From contig OZ023274.1 of the NCBI GenBank assembly GCA_964007475.1, positions 89,303,213-89,367,212 on the forward strand: a stretch of DNA of 64,000 nt. The letters run 5' to 3'. Made by a program: the position numbers and the translations under genes. Below are positions 38,101 to 47,843 of this stretch, piece by piece; position 1 is the first letter of the stretch, and each line of letters starts with the position of its first letter. The stretch comes from Hybos culiciformis (taxonomy: Eukaryota > Arthropoda > Insecta > Diptera > Hybotidae). A model generated the notes under the pieces. That model ran no database searches, was not told the DNA's origin, and saw nothing but the letters and a program-made list of their open reading frames with translations.

Positions 38101-41100
38101 ACATAAGTCATAAAGGGCTCATAAATTAAGTGTTCTGAAAAAAATAAAACATTGGCCAATTTTCCGTATAACTTAAATTCTTTTCAAAACACATAACTCA
38201 GTCTCAAAATCATCAACAAACATTATCGGCGCCCCATATTTTGAATCCCTAGCTTTGAATCTAAATTCTTATTTCGGTACTTAACTCATTGGTCAATGAG
38301 TTATATCTAATTTAATTCATCCAAAAATTTATTTTTTTTAATTTTGTACAATATGTACTTTTCTTTCCATAAATAGTTACTAAGCAAATCACATTCATAT
38401 TAATATAATAATAATACGCACAGATATATTTTTTTGACAATACTTTTAATTTGCAATTATGGATTAATAAATTAGATTACATGAATTCGTATTATTTTAA
38501 CTCCAGAACTTTCAAAACCTTTTATTTGAGAAAGAGGTGCTTTGACTCTCAGAATTTTATTTGGATATAAAAATGCTTTTATTTTGTCCGGATCGCAATT
38601 TTGTGGTAAACTATATTTCCTTATGAATTGTTTTTGGGTGTAGCCATATTTATTGCTATTTTCTTCATGACAACCTTCTACGAGAAGCATATTATCTCTA
38701 ATTTTTACTGAAAGTTCTTCTAACATAAATTGATTCACATTAATACAAATTGAGAATTTTTTAAGGGCTGTATTATTTATATTCTCATCTTCATACTTGT
38801 TCGGTTTTACTTCTCGTGAATGTGGTGATTTACTTCTATGGTGTTTTTTGCTGCGATCTTTTTGCTGAAGAACTGAAGCACTTGATCCTCCAGATCTTGC
38901 ACGTGACCAAGGAGATCGTGATCTTCTTCTACGTTGTTTTCTTCGCATTGAACTTCTGCGAGACGACCTTGAAGTATTTTTTAAGAATGGATTTGATGGA
39001 ATTGATCTTCTATTTGATCTAATTGATCTTCTACTTCTACTTCGAGACGACCTTGAAGTATTTTGTAAGAATGGATTTGATGGAATTGATCTTCTAGTTG
39101 ATCTTGAACGTCTTCTACTTCCTGCATTCGCAAAAAGGGGGGGAATTGATGGATCTATCCCTCCTAAGCTGTTTCTTCTTCTACTTCTATTTGATCTTGA
39201 ACGCTTTCTACTTCTTCGCCGTTTTCTTCCACGCGAAAGGGATCGTGATCGTGATCTACGTCGGTTTTTATATTTTCGATTTCTGCTACGCGATCTTGAG
39301 GTACTAATTAGCCCTGATGTACTTGATCTGAAAGAAGATCGTGATCTTCTTCTTTTTTTTGAAATAATTCGTGATCTACTTCTACGTTTTCGATATTTTG
39401 GTCTTCTTTTACGTATAGATCGTGAACGTGATCGTCGTCGTGATCTACTTCTGACTCTTTTATGCTTCCTAATTACTTTTTTTCTATGAAACGATCTTGA
39501 GGGAGTTATAAACACTGGAATTGATGCATCTGATCCTCCAGTTGATCGTGAACTTCTTAGTTTTTTTTTATATCTTCGTAGGCTTGATCCATTTGATTGA
39601 CTACCTGGTGAAAGTGATCGTGATCTACTTTTGCTTCGTGTGTTTGAAAGTGATTGTGATCTTCTATGTTGTATGTTATATGTTGGTTTTCCGCTAGACG
39701 ATCGACTGGTTGATCGTGAACGTGGTCTTGAACGTGGTCGTGAACGTGAAGATCCTCTAGTAGATCCACTAGATCGTGACCGTGATCCTGATTTACGTTT
39801 TCTTGTTTTCTCTAAGGGATTTATATTCAATGGTCTTGAAGAACTTGATCCTCCAGATCGTGATCGTGATTTTGAAGATCGTGAACTTGAGGGATTTACT
39901 AGCACTGGGCTAAAAAATGGTGTTTCTCCAGATCGTGAACGTGCTTTTTTCTCGCTTTCTTTCACAAGTTGTGTAAATGATGAGCTTATTAATTCATTAG
40001 AAAGTGATTTAGGTGGTGAACTTGATTTAGAATTTAAAATTTGTTGACTGTTGTTTTTCTTATTATTTGCATATATGTTTTTTTTTATTTTATTTGCATT
40101 TGTGTTTTTTTTTATTTTATTTGCAATTATGTTTTTTTTTATTTTATTTCTCCTATTTACACTCATTACAGATGTAGCAACATTCTGGAGATCTGGTGTC
40201 CGTCTTCCATGATTGTCATACTGAGTAACAATGATCGATGTTAATGATGGCTTCTTATCTAAAATCATTTTTTTTTTTTTTAATTTTGATTTAAATTTAG
40301 AAATTTTGAAATCACTTATTTGAAAAAAAATTTGAAATGAAAAGAAAGGAAAAAAAATATAGAACACATCAATCTACCCAACACTAATTTTGATCGTAAT
40401 CCATTAAACTTTTGAAAAAAAATTAAAATATTAAAACGATATATGAAAATCAATCTACCCTTTATCTGGTTGAGAGTCCTCTAACACCCAAACCCTTAAT
40501 GGTTATCCTTTGTTACATATCGCTAAACGTTTTTTACCAAATATATTTTTTATCAAACAATAGAATGATAAATTAATCTTATTTTCGATAAAAATGGACT
40601 TAAATCATTAAGCCCGCCCATAAAAGAATTAATAATTATTAGTTATATCAAAAGTATGAAACATTTCATTCATATTTTCTAACGAAAAGCTTGCAAATAT
40701 TATTTATTCTTCAAATTTAGAAAGAAAAATTATTTCTGAAACAAATAGCTGAAAATCAGCAGAATGTCTAGGTTATATTGCTAGGCTACAACACTTACCT
40801 GACATTTGTTCATCGCTACATCTATTTGTTTTATTAGTTTTAATTGTGTATGCATTTTAATTTGTTTTTTAAAATAATTTCATTTTGTAATTTTTAGTTC
40901 ACCGATGTTAAACTGGTTACTACTGATGGAAAAGAATTTCATGCTCATCGTGTTGTTTTAGCGTCAAATTGTACTTATTTCCGTTCTATGTTCACAAGTA
41001 TGTTCACGTTAATATTAAGTTATTTATAAATATTTTTCGTAATTTGTTTTCATTGAATTTATTTTTTAGGTGGTCTGAAAGAGTCTCATGAAAAAACAAT

Positions 41101-44100
41101 AACTTTAACAGATGATGTATGTACTAAATAATTTTTATTCTGATCGGTTGCTTTATTTTAAAAATCAGCAATTGATTAATAAAAGTATAAAGGAGCGTCC
41201 ACACATGCGTGAACCAACATGAAATTTCGTTATTCGCTCAGACATGACGCTTGTGTGGACATAATATTTGTGTAAAAAATGATTATTCGTCATCCCTAAA
41301 CGAACACGAACATTTCCGCTACTTGAGCGGAAATGTTCGCCATGTATATGAACATTTATATAAATTTGGGGTTTTTCACGGGTTTAACAACATAGTTATT
41401 TATAATTTCAACCTTAAATTTAGCAAAAAAAATTGTTTATTAATTTTTGCGCATTTCTTTTTTTCAATGCGATTTTAAAATTATCTTTCTCTAAATTTAA
41501 TTTTAAAATTGTATTGAAAAAAAATAAATGCATTATTAAAATTTAAAATAATACTTCAAAATTATAAAAATAGAAAAATTGTATGACAGAAAAAAATATG
41601 CAGCCGCAGCAACTTGAAGATCTTTTTTATTTACCGTAATTAATTTAATATTATAGTTTATATAAATAATTGGACAGCAATATTTTTTCACATGTAATTT
41701 CATTCACAAACATTCTAAATCAAACTTATGTGTGAACAGCACTTTCATACACGAATATTCACACACGCAATTTCAGCAACTATTTTATTTTGTTCTAACA
41801 CTTTAAAATGAAAATATATTTTTTGAAAATGTTACAAAAAAATGTGGAAAACAAATAATGTATGAAAAAAATTAATCTTATAATGTACTATTATTAATCA
41901 ATGCTATAACCTACGAATAAATACGATCGATGGCTATAACCTAAACAGAATTTTAAATGCATCATAATTTATCTAAAATTATTCTCGATATTTACATTTA
42001 TTGTCAATATACGAATGTGGTTTTAAACAAGGGTTAATTTTCAAAGACTTTGAAGTAAAAACTAAAAAAATGAGATATCAAAGAGATAAAATGGGCTTTG
42101 TCACGATTTCCTTAGTCTTTTACACAAAATCCTTGGCTTCAAAATCTTTAAATACAAAATAGTTATTTAAAAAATCTTTAAATTGCATTTTTTTAAATAC
42201 AATATCTTTAAGGATAAAATCCTTAACAAAAACTTTAAAATTAAAAAAAAAAAAGATTTTCATTAATTTGTTAAATCAATAAAAATCTTTACTTTTTTTT
42301 TTAAATATTAAAAATGGAAGATTGGGATAATAAGATTTAAATGAACTATGTATTATGTAAAAAAAAGTTATTTAATTTAAAAACCAAACAAGAGTTCTTG
42401 TGTATAATTTTTAATTGAAATATATATTTTTATATAATTATTAAAACAATTTTTATTAAAGATTCCTAAGAAATGGAATTTTTATCGTCTATCTGTTACT
42501 TTGCATCGGATTACCTCGAATATTTTTGTTTGATTTTAAAAAGTAATGATTCTGGGTCTTTAAAGATTATGTGTTTAAAGATTTTGATATTAAGGATTTT
42601 GTAAATATAAGGAAAAAAAGTAAGGATTTTAGTACATAAAGATTTTGATAATAAAGGTATCGTCATAAAACCGATACAATTCGAAAAACTTTCAGGAATC
42701 TAAATTCAAGCTTCATTGAAACGAGCAAAGATAAGTTTAAAATTATTACATAAGGCAGTATGCAGGCTAAAGAATCTTTTTTAATAATTTTTTTTTAATG
42801 AACATGAAAAAGTTTCGTGCTGTCAATGAAAATAAAATTTTATCTCATTTTACATCAAAAAAAAAGTTAAGCCTAGGTTTCCGCGTATCTGCTCTCATGT
42901 CTACAAAAAAAAACGTTCTTGTCACTTAAAATGAAAATATAATTTTTGTACGTTCCAACCTGCGGATACTTGAAAGCCAAGGCTTTAGGTATATGTTACG
43001 CATAAGTGCACACTGTTTAGTTAATTGATTTTTTATTGAATGGTTTCATAAAATGAAAACTCTATGATTCATTGAAAAATTTTCATTAAATAGTTTCTTC
43101 AAGCTGCATGCCTAAGAGAATTTCATTAGGATTGTTATAAAAAAAATATTTTAGGTATCATCTGAATGTTTGGAAAAAATTATAGAATTTATTTATACTG
43201 GAAGAATCAAAATTGGATTAGAAGAAGCGAAGTTGATCAATAAAAATGCTGTTCACTTGAATCTATTAAATTTGAAAAAAATGTCGGCCAAAGTTTTGTC
43301 ACAAAATTTAAAAATGGATCGATGTTTAGATTTCTGGAGATATTCTGGTAAAATTCTCACTGAAATTATGACTGACGTTGAAGGTTACCGGACCCCCGAA
43401 TACATTTTAGACCCACTGGCCTATTGTTATCCCAACGACACCTAGACTAATCTTGCAAATTTAATGAACGTTGCGTTTAAACTGAACAATCTGTATCTTC
43501 TTGTTCTATACTAAAAAAATACATGAGTTATCGTTTCTGGTTTCTCTTCGCATGCGTTGTAGTATCTTAATTTCGATTTGTCGATATTGTCAAAATCAAA
43601 ATCGTAAAAATAAATGAAAATCTTAAATCTTTAGTTCCCGTGAACTTTTTTTCATAATTTGAGACCTTAATCAAGTGAAAAATATATTATTCACAAACAT
43701 GTTGAATGAACGCTTATGGCTTATCCCAAATTAATAAAAATAACACTCTAATTTTGTATTAGTTTTTACATAATTTTTATTTTATTTTAGTTACTCACTT
43801 CAATGATGACTTAAAAAAAGATTGCATTAGATTAATATGCAATTTCACTAATGATTTTCTTAATAAAGAAATTTTAAACCTTACGTTGGATGAAATTAAA
43901 GTAATTTCATGTGAAAATTTAACATGTACTCAACAATTCCTTTACGAAAACATTATTAAATGGATCAAATTTGATTTTAATAATCGAAAAAAATTTATTA
44001 AAGAATTGCTAATGAATGTAAAGTTTGTTAAAATTTCAAATGAATATAAAATAAAAAATATTCTAACTGATGACGACTTAATTGAAAATTATGATTTTTT

Positions 44101-47100
44101 AAAAATTTGTAAAGAACACTTAAAGGAAATATTGGAAGAAAATAAATCTTTTACAAATAAAAGATTCTTATTTCCGTTTGGAAATCAGAAAAATGAATAC
44201 TTATTCACTAATAATGCTTTGTATAAAGTTGAGGTTCAAAGTTTTAAAAAAAAAATAACATTATTAAAAACTAAAATTGTTATAAAACAGCCACCCAATT
44301 ATGCAGCATGTAATTTTGGAATTAATTTTGTATTACTATCTGGAGGAGGAGGAACAGGTTTATCTTCAAAATCTGATGTATGTAATTATTATTGTCCATT
44401 AAGACAAGAATGTATTGAATTCCAAAATTTGATTAATCCACGCACCAATCATAGGATGATAACTTTAAATGATGTTATCTACGCTTGTGGTGGAAATGAA
44501 ACGGATTCAATAAATTATTTCGATTTTAATTGGAATGTTTGGATGAGACCACAAGCTCCAATGTTAGGAAGGTCTATTAATTTTGGATTATGTTGTTGGG
44601 GTAAATTAAATAATAACCGATTATGTTATTAAAAAAAACTTAGGAACTTAAGCTAAGGTCGAGTGATTTTTAAAGTGGAACAGAAACTCCATATGAGTTT
44701 TAAGAGTGGGGGTAAAAAAGGAAACGAATTTTTGTTCCACTTTTTAGAACACTCGGAATTAGCCGATAGATTGTTCCTAATTTTTTTTTATAAACCATCT
44801 TCTAAATATATAAATATTATTTGAAATACTACAGAGGCCTTTTCTCATTTAAGTTATATTAAAAACATTTATTGACGCGTGATAGAATTCTACCAGTCAT
44901 TTGAAAGGCTGTAGGAATGTAGAGATTTTTAGCACCTTGAATTTTGTCGTTACATAAAAGTAAGAGTCAAAATTTTTCGTTGAAGGCCTCGAAAACTACA
45001 AAAGTGCCAAAAATAGCAATATCCGAACTGTCGTTTCGTCTTTCAACTAAGATATTTGACACTTCTTTAATGTACGAACAAAATTCAAACTGATAAAATT
45101 ATCTACATTTAATTAACTTTCAAATTTAACTTAAATTTTTTTTTTTAAATGACAAAAACAGTTTTATCAAGGAATTGTGTAAATAAGAAATATGTAAAAC
45201 TTATTTATTTAGGTAATCGAGGCAATTTCAATTTTTTAGGGTAGATGAAAATAATAATAAAAATAATAATAATAATAAAAATAATAATAATAATAAAAAT
45301 AATAATAATAATAAAAATAATAATAATAATAAAAATAATAATAATAATAAAAATAATAATAATATTTGATTTCAGGTAACTCGATTTTTGCAGCTGGTGG
45401 ACTAAAATTAGATAACAATCTTTCGGATTTTATTGAGCGATTTGATCCTCGTGAGGGTAATTGGATTAGAATTTCAGACGCTCCTAAATTAGGAGTAACG
45501 AAGTCGTTATGCATTGGTGATAAAATTTATTGCGTGACGAGCCAAGGTGGAAATGTTTTTGATGTCCGTCAAAACAAATGGAATGAAGAAATTAAAAAAT
45601 CGGTTAAGCACAACGAGTGGTATAAATAATTTTTTTGTAGTTTAAAATTTTTAAATCACACATATCCTACATAAACATTGTACGTATAGATATACTTATT
45701 TAAATTAATATGCCTAATATTGTTATTTTGACGATCCATCCATAAATTATTGAATAAAGTTGTTCTGATGTTCTTTAATTTATAAATTAAAACATTTCGA
45801 AAATCATAAAAAATACATGATGCTGTAACTTCTTTTATCTTAAACCAGAAACTAGAAAAATCAATTAGAACAAAATTTGGAAATCAACCCAATATCGTTT
45901 TCTCACACTTCGTAATTAAATTGTTGTTGTTCGTAATTAATAGACGTAATTAGAGAAAAAAAGGAACAAAAATAAAACAAACAGGAGAAAAAAATTGTCA
46001 TTTGGTTTTTTTTTTTCTCGGAGAATTGTGAAAGAAAAGAGAATAGAAATACAAAAAGGGGTATATCCAATATTAAAAATTAAAAGCAACATTTTCAACG
46101 TTTCTATTGTTCTACTGTTTAAGATTAAAAAAACGGCGCAGTGAAATAAGGCCGCGGGAAATAAGGCCGCGATAGATTTTTTGTTGCGGTCTTATTTCAT
46201 TTTGAAAAATGAAATAAGGCCGCGAAAAAATCCTCGCGGTCTTATTTCATTTTGAAAAATGAAATAAGACCGCATAAAATTCCTCGCGGCCTTATTTCGT
46301 TTTGAAAAATAAAATAAGACCGCGACAAAAAAAAAAACACGAAGCAGTCATAGAACTGCCGACAGAAGTTTATACTTAAAAGATTTAAACTATGAAATAA
46401 CAGTGGCTACAAATGATGGGCTGCTCAGTACCAAATTAATGTAAATTAAAATAAAAATATTTTGATTTACATTTTGTACTGAGCCCATCATTTGTAGCCA
46501 CTGTTATTTCATAGTTTAAATCTTTTAAGTATAAACTTCTGTCGGCAGTTCTATGACTGCTTCGTGTGTTTTTTTGTATATTTTGCGCCGGCACGACCTA
46601 ACCGTAGCTCCCTGCCCAAAAATTTTTAGGCATATAATCTTAATTTCACCGGTGCTACCTATTTAAAAAAAAAAAGTGTTTCGTATATTTTGCTCCGGCA
46701 CGACCTAACCGTAGCTCCCTACCCAAAATTTTTTTTGCAGGTAATATTAATTTCACCGGAGCTACCTATTTTGAAAAAAAAAATTTTTTTTCGTATATTT
46801 TGCGTCGGCACGACCTAACCGTACCTCCCTGCCCAAAAATTTTTCGGCTGGTAATCTTAATTTCACCGGAGCTACCTATTTAAAAAAAAAATTTTCGTAT
46901 ATTTTGCTCCGGCACGACCTAACCGTAGCTCCCCACCCAAAATTTTTTTTTCAGGTAATATTAATTTCACCGGAGCTACCTATTTTGAAAAAATAATTTT
47001 TCGTATACTTTGCTCCGGCACGACCTAACCGTAATATTAATTTCAGGTAATATTAATTTCACCGGAGCTACCTATTTTGAAAAAAAAAATTTGTTTTAAA

Positions 47101-47843
47101 TAATTTGTAAACGAAAGATTTTTAAAATTAATTTGAATTTAAATTTTTCGCGCCAAATTATTTTGTTTTTATAAATAACAAATGATTATTGAACTACCTA
47201 TTTTGAAAAAAAAAAAAAAATTTTTAGTTTTAAATAATTTGTAAACGAAAAATTTTTAAAAAATAATTTGAATTTAAATTTGTCGCGCCAAATTATTTTG
47301 TTTTTATAAATGACAAATGATTATTGAGTGGACCACTAATTTTTTTGAGTATTGAAACGTCAAAACCATGTCAGTTCGAATTCGATTTCGAATGTCGAAT
47401 GAGTAGAATGAAAATGAATTTTTACCTTCTACAGAATTACTCAATTATATCATACAACGCGCCTAAAGAAGTATAAACTTCAAAAGAAAAATCTCCGCGG
47501 CCTTATTTCATTTTTCAAAATGAAATAAGACCGCAACAAAAAAACGTCGCGGCCTTATTTCCATCCCACTAAAAAAACAACTTTAAAATTAAAAATATTG
47601 ATACAATTTTTCTATTATTATAATTTCAGGAGGAATTTTGATGCTGTTCAAATGTTAAAAAATATTCTGTTAATAGCAAAATATGAAAATCGAAATCAAT
47701 ATGCAACTTTAATTTATGATGTAAAAGGTAGTACATGGACAGACTTAGATAATTCGTTTAATAATACGATTTCAGATGATCATTTTACTCTTTCAAGTTT
47801 GTGGATGAATGAGCGTTTACCAAAATTTTCATTTCCATCTTAA
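35142..47843 (+). CDS. BTB-BACK-Kelch protein (divergent KLHL type)
   Basis: Seven exons: 35142-35309, 40898-40997, 41070-41116, 43155-43347, 43791-44600, 45376-45619 and 47630-47843. All junctions are GT-AG and in phase, giving 591 aa. The BTB domain spans about residues 57-152 (FTDVKLVTTDGKEFHAHRVV, then YFRSMFTSGLKESHEKTITL and IIEFIYTGRI). BACK follows at about 170-270 (CIRLICNFTNDFL, IISCENLTC-like core). The C-terminal third has degenerate Kelch blades with the double-glycine signature (IYACGGNETDSINYF, IFAAGGLKLDNN, then IERFDPREGNWIRI). KLHL proteins usually bridge substrates to Cullin-3 through BTB-BACK, so that role is inferred here. Kelch repeats are fewer and weaker than the usual six. 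The donor of exon 6 (GTATAA) is the least certain junction; reading through it would instead stop after EWYK. The first intron contains an antisense gene. Confidence 0.88.
35755..35970. repeat. Short-unit tandem array of AATCCCGGAA words
   Basis: About fourteen degenerate copies of AATCCCGGA, spaced roughly 12-18 bp apart by variable AT-rich or mixed spacers. It is the first of three adjacent satellite-like blocks in intron 1 of the Kelch gene. Confidence 0.85.
35984..36300. repeat. 80-bp tandem repeat, about four copies
   Basis: The word GAAAAGACTTTGG starts at 36064, 36144 and 36224, exactly 80 bp apart, with a more diverged first unit from about 35984. Each unit contains CTCGCGTAGCCATGGGTTA, GGAGGTTTTAATCCCTGAAG and a CCCCGCAGGGACAC-like junction. 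The array lies directly after the CCCGG array and directly before the palindrome array. Confidence 0.9.
36347..36750. repeat. Array of TTTCGCGGTTATAACA palindromes and half-sites
   Basis: Three near-identical perfect palindromes of 42-44 bp lie at 36347-36390, 36410-36451 and 36639-36680; each is TTTCGCGGTTATAACAAAAA followed by its exact inverse. About seven further half-sites of the form TTCGCGGTTATGACA lie between and after them. Palindromic copies have TATAACA and half-sites mostly TATGACA, so the two forms are distinguishable. I do not recognise the sequence. It could extrude cruciforms or fold into RNA hairpins once transcribed with the intron. Confidence 0.9.
37560..37868 (+). pseudogene. 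Decayed non-LTR reverse transcriptase fragment
   Basis: In one frame from about 37591 the sequence reads SVIGTLLFLIYINHIKNG and then TKLLADDASIILIS, matching the conserved reverse-transcriptase core GSVLGPLLFLIYIND ... FADD of jockey/CR1-type retrotransposons, with L for F before the catalytic ADD. Stops follow soon after, and no other part of the element is intact. It is followed immediately by the MITE-like repeat at 37869. Confidence 0.75.
37869..38335. repeat. Composite of two dispersed repeats
   Basis: 37869-38004 matches the MITE at 4430-4638 (shared words AATGTGCGTAAATTGAAACA, TGATAGTA, AGAGAAATATA) but lacks its right end. From about 38005 to 38235 it matches the repeat that flanks the hAT MITE at 31735-32115, here without the insertion, so it serves as an empty-site paralogue. 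38273-38335 is a partial third copy of the same repeat. Confidence 0.65.
38472..40268 (-). CDS. Arg/Ser-rich protein with C-terminal alpha-crystallin (Hsp20) domain
   Basis: An intronless 598-codon gene on the strand opposite the Kelch gene, wholly inside its intron 1. I start it at MILDKKPSLTSI rather than at an in-frame ATG 33 codons upstream, whose extension is Phe/Lys low complexity. Residues about 40-75 hold a 9-residue repeat (NKIKKNIIA, NKIKKNTNA, NKIKKNIYA). Residues about 90-480 are an RS domain dense in RS/SR dipeptides, broken by short hydrophobic inserts (FFSPVLVNP, IPVFITPS, IPSNPFLQN, IPSNPFLKN). Residues about 503-580 are a clear alpha-crystallin domain: FSICINVNQFMLEELSVKI, LLVEGCHEE, QFIRKYSLPQNCDPDKIKAF and ILRVKAP. 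The protein ends IRIHVI, an IxI/V-like tail. RS domains usually direct proteins to nuclear speckles or RNA-processing factors; ACDs bind unfolded clients and dimerise. A nuclear chaperone-like role is inference. Known small heat shock proteins are far shorter and lack RS domains. Confidence 0.88.
   Translation of the reverse strand: MILDKKPSLTSIIVTQYDNHGRRTPDLQNVATSVMSVNRRNKIKKNIIANKIKKNTNANKIKKNIYANNKKNNSQQILNSKSSSPPKSLSNELISSSFTQLVKESEKKARSRSGETPFFSPVLVNPSSSRSSKSRSRSGGSSSSRPLNINPLEKTRKRKSGSRSRSSGSTRGSSRSRPRSRPRSRSTSRSSSGKPTYNIQHRRSQSLSNTRSKSRSRSLSPGSQSNGSSLRRYKKKLRSSRSTGGSDASIPVFITPSRSFHRKKVIRKHKRVRSRSRRRSRSRSIRKRRPKYRKRRSRSRIISKKRRRSRSSFRSSTSGLISTSRSRSRNRKYKNRRRSRSRSLSRGRKRRRSRKRSRSNRSRRRNSLGGIDPSIPPLFANAGSRRRSRSTRRSIPSNPFLQNTSRSSRSRSRRSIRSNRRSIPSNPFLKNTSRSSRRSSMRRKQRRRRSRSPWSRARSGGSSASVLQQKDRSKKHHRSKSPHSREVKPNKYEDENINNTALKKFSICINVNQFMLEELSVKIRDNMLLVEGCHEENSNKYGYTQKQFIRKYSLPQNCDPDKIKAFLYPNKILRVKAPLSQIKGFESSGVKIIRIHVI
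41195..41340. repeat. Two inverted repeats in Kelch intron 3
   Basis: GTCCACACATGCGT (about 41195) and ACGCTTGTGTGGAC (to about 41261) form an imperfect inverted pair. Next to it CGAACATTTCCGCT (41307-41320) and AGCGGAAATGTTCG (41326-41339) form a perfect 14-bp stem with a 5-base loop. No further complementarity extends the short stem, so it is not a miRNA-like hairpin. It may be part of a degraded transposon end. Confidence 0.6.
42100..42660 (-). repeat. Dispersed ~550-bp repeat, copy 1 (Kelch intron 3)
   Basis: Read on the minus strand this matches 52245-52715 on the plus strand over most of its length, sharing GGTAATCCGA(A/T)GCAAAGTAA, AACAGATAGAC, TTTTTATT(A/G)ATTT and the end AAGGAAATCGTGACA. 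The ends look like weak inverted repeats (GGGCTTTGTCACGATTTCCTT and, inverted, CGGTTTTATGACGATACCTT). Inside are many AAAGATTTTGTATTT-like words in tandem, a sub-terminal repeat pattern seen in some MITEs. No target duplication was found. Confidence 0.65.
44648..44775. repeat. Dispersed inverted-repeat element, copy 2 (Kelch intron 5)
   Basis: The left end GCTAAGGTCGAGTGATTTTT with AAGTGGAACAGAAAC is mirrored at the right end (GTTCCACTTTTTAGAACACT then CGGAATTAGCCGA). The same sequence is at 6304-6470. About 128 bp, non-coding, likely a MITE of undetermined type. It starts only about 48 bp after the exon 5 donor. Confidence 0.6.
45252..45366. repeat. Higher-order AAT microsatellite directly before Kelch exon 6
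   Basis: The 18-bp unit AATAATAATAATAATAAA is repeated about six times with hardly any variation, ending roughly 10 bp before the exon 6 acceptor (45374-45375). The run replaces the pyrimidine tract usually found before a 3' splice site, leaving only TTTGATTTCAG. Confidence 0.9.
46337..46567. repeat. Long near-perfect hairpin (arms ~100 bp)
   Basis: The left arm from ACACGAAGCAGTCATAGAAC is exactly inverse to the right arm ending GTTCTATGACTGCTTCGTGT for about 85 bp. After one 3-bp difference (an extra GCT in the left arm) pairing continues through CAGTAC, leaving a loop of a few tens of bases near 46435-46465. It is within intron 6, so it is presumably transcribed and could form a long double-stranded RNA stem. 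Confidence 0.92.
46575..47070. repeat. ~107-bp tandem repeat, five copies
   Basis: Units start with CGTATATTTTGCTCCGGCAC at about 46575, 46682, 46792, 46896 and 47002. Each contains CGACCTAACCGTAGCTCCC and ends AATTTCACCGGAGCTACC, so every unit carries its own short inverse pair (GCTCCGG and CCGGAGC). The last unit is shortened. Confidence 0.9.
47071..47328. repeat. 126-bp direct repeat, two copies
   Basis: CCTATTTTGAAAAAAAAA begins at 47071 and again at 47195-47197. The units share TAATTTGTAAACGAAA, CGCGCCAAATTATTTTG and GACAAATGATTATTGA-like ends with a few substitutions. Confidence 0.85.

Larger units (their letters stand above)
46141..47563. mobile_element. Compound inverted-repeat element in Kelch intron 6
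   Basis: The two ends are inverse to each other over about 70 bp: 46155-46224 (GGAAATAAGGCCGCG, then TTGTTGCGGTCTTATTTCA) and 47494-47562 (CCGCGGCCTTATTTCA to CGCGGCCTTATTTCC). Each end is itself built of AAATAAGGCCGCG words in both orientations, so it can fold alone. Inside lie a long hairpin (46337-46567), five ~107-bp tandem repeats (46575-47070) and two 126-bp repeats (47071-47328). There is no transposase. The plan resembles foldback-type elements, which have long structured TIRs and internal tandem repeats, but this is inference, and no target duplication was found. Confidence 0.7.

Noticed and set aside
38816..39307. Plus-strand hydrophobic frames of 68-69 codons
   Set aside because: They are also shadows of the RS-ACD gene, with no start context and no family resemblance.
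39631..40047. Plus-strand open frame of 138 codons (Asp/Arg/Glu-rich)
   Set aside because: It is the antisense shadow of the RS-repeat coding region on the minus strand; the RD/RE dipeptides come from reading GATC-rich Arg/Ser codons backwards.
41307..41339. Perfect 14-bp stem-loop considered as a miRNA precursor
   Set aside because: The stem is too short, the loop is only 5 bases, and pairing stops immediately outside the stem.
45236..45514. Minus-strand frame of 92 codons ending in a long Tyr/Phe run
   Set aside because: It is produced by the AAT microsatellite read in reverse plus the antisense of Kelch exon 6.
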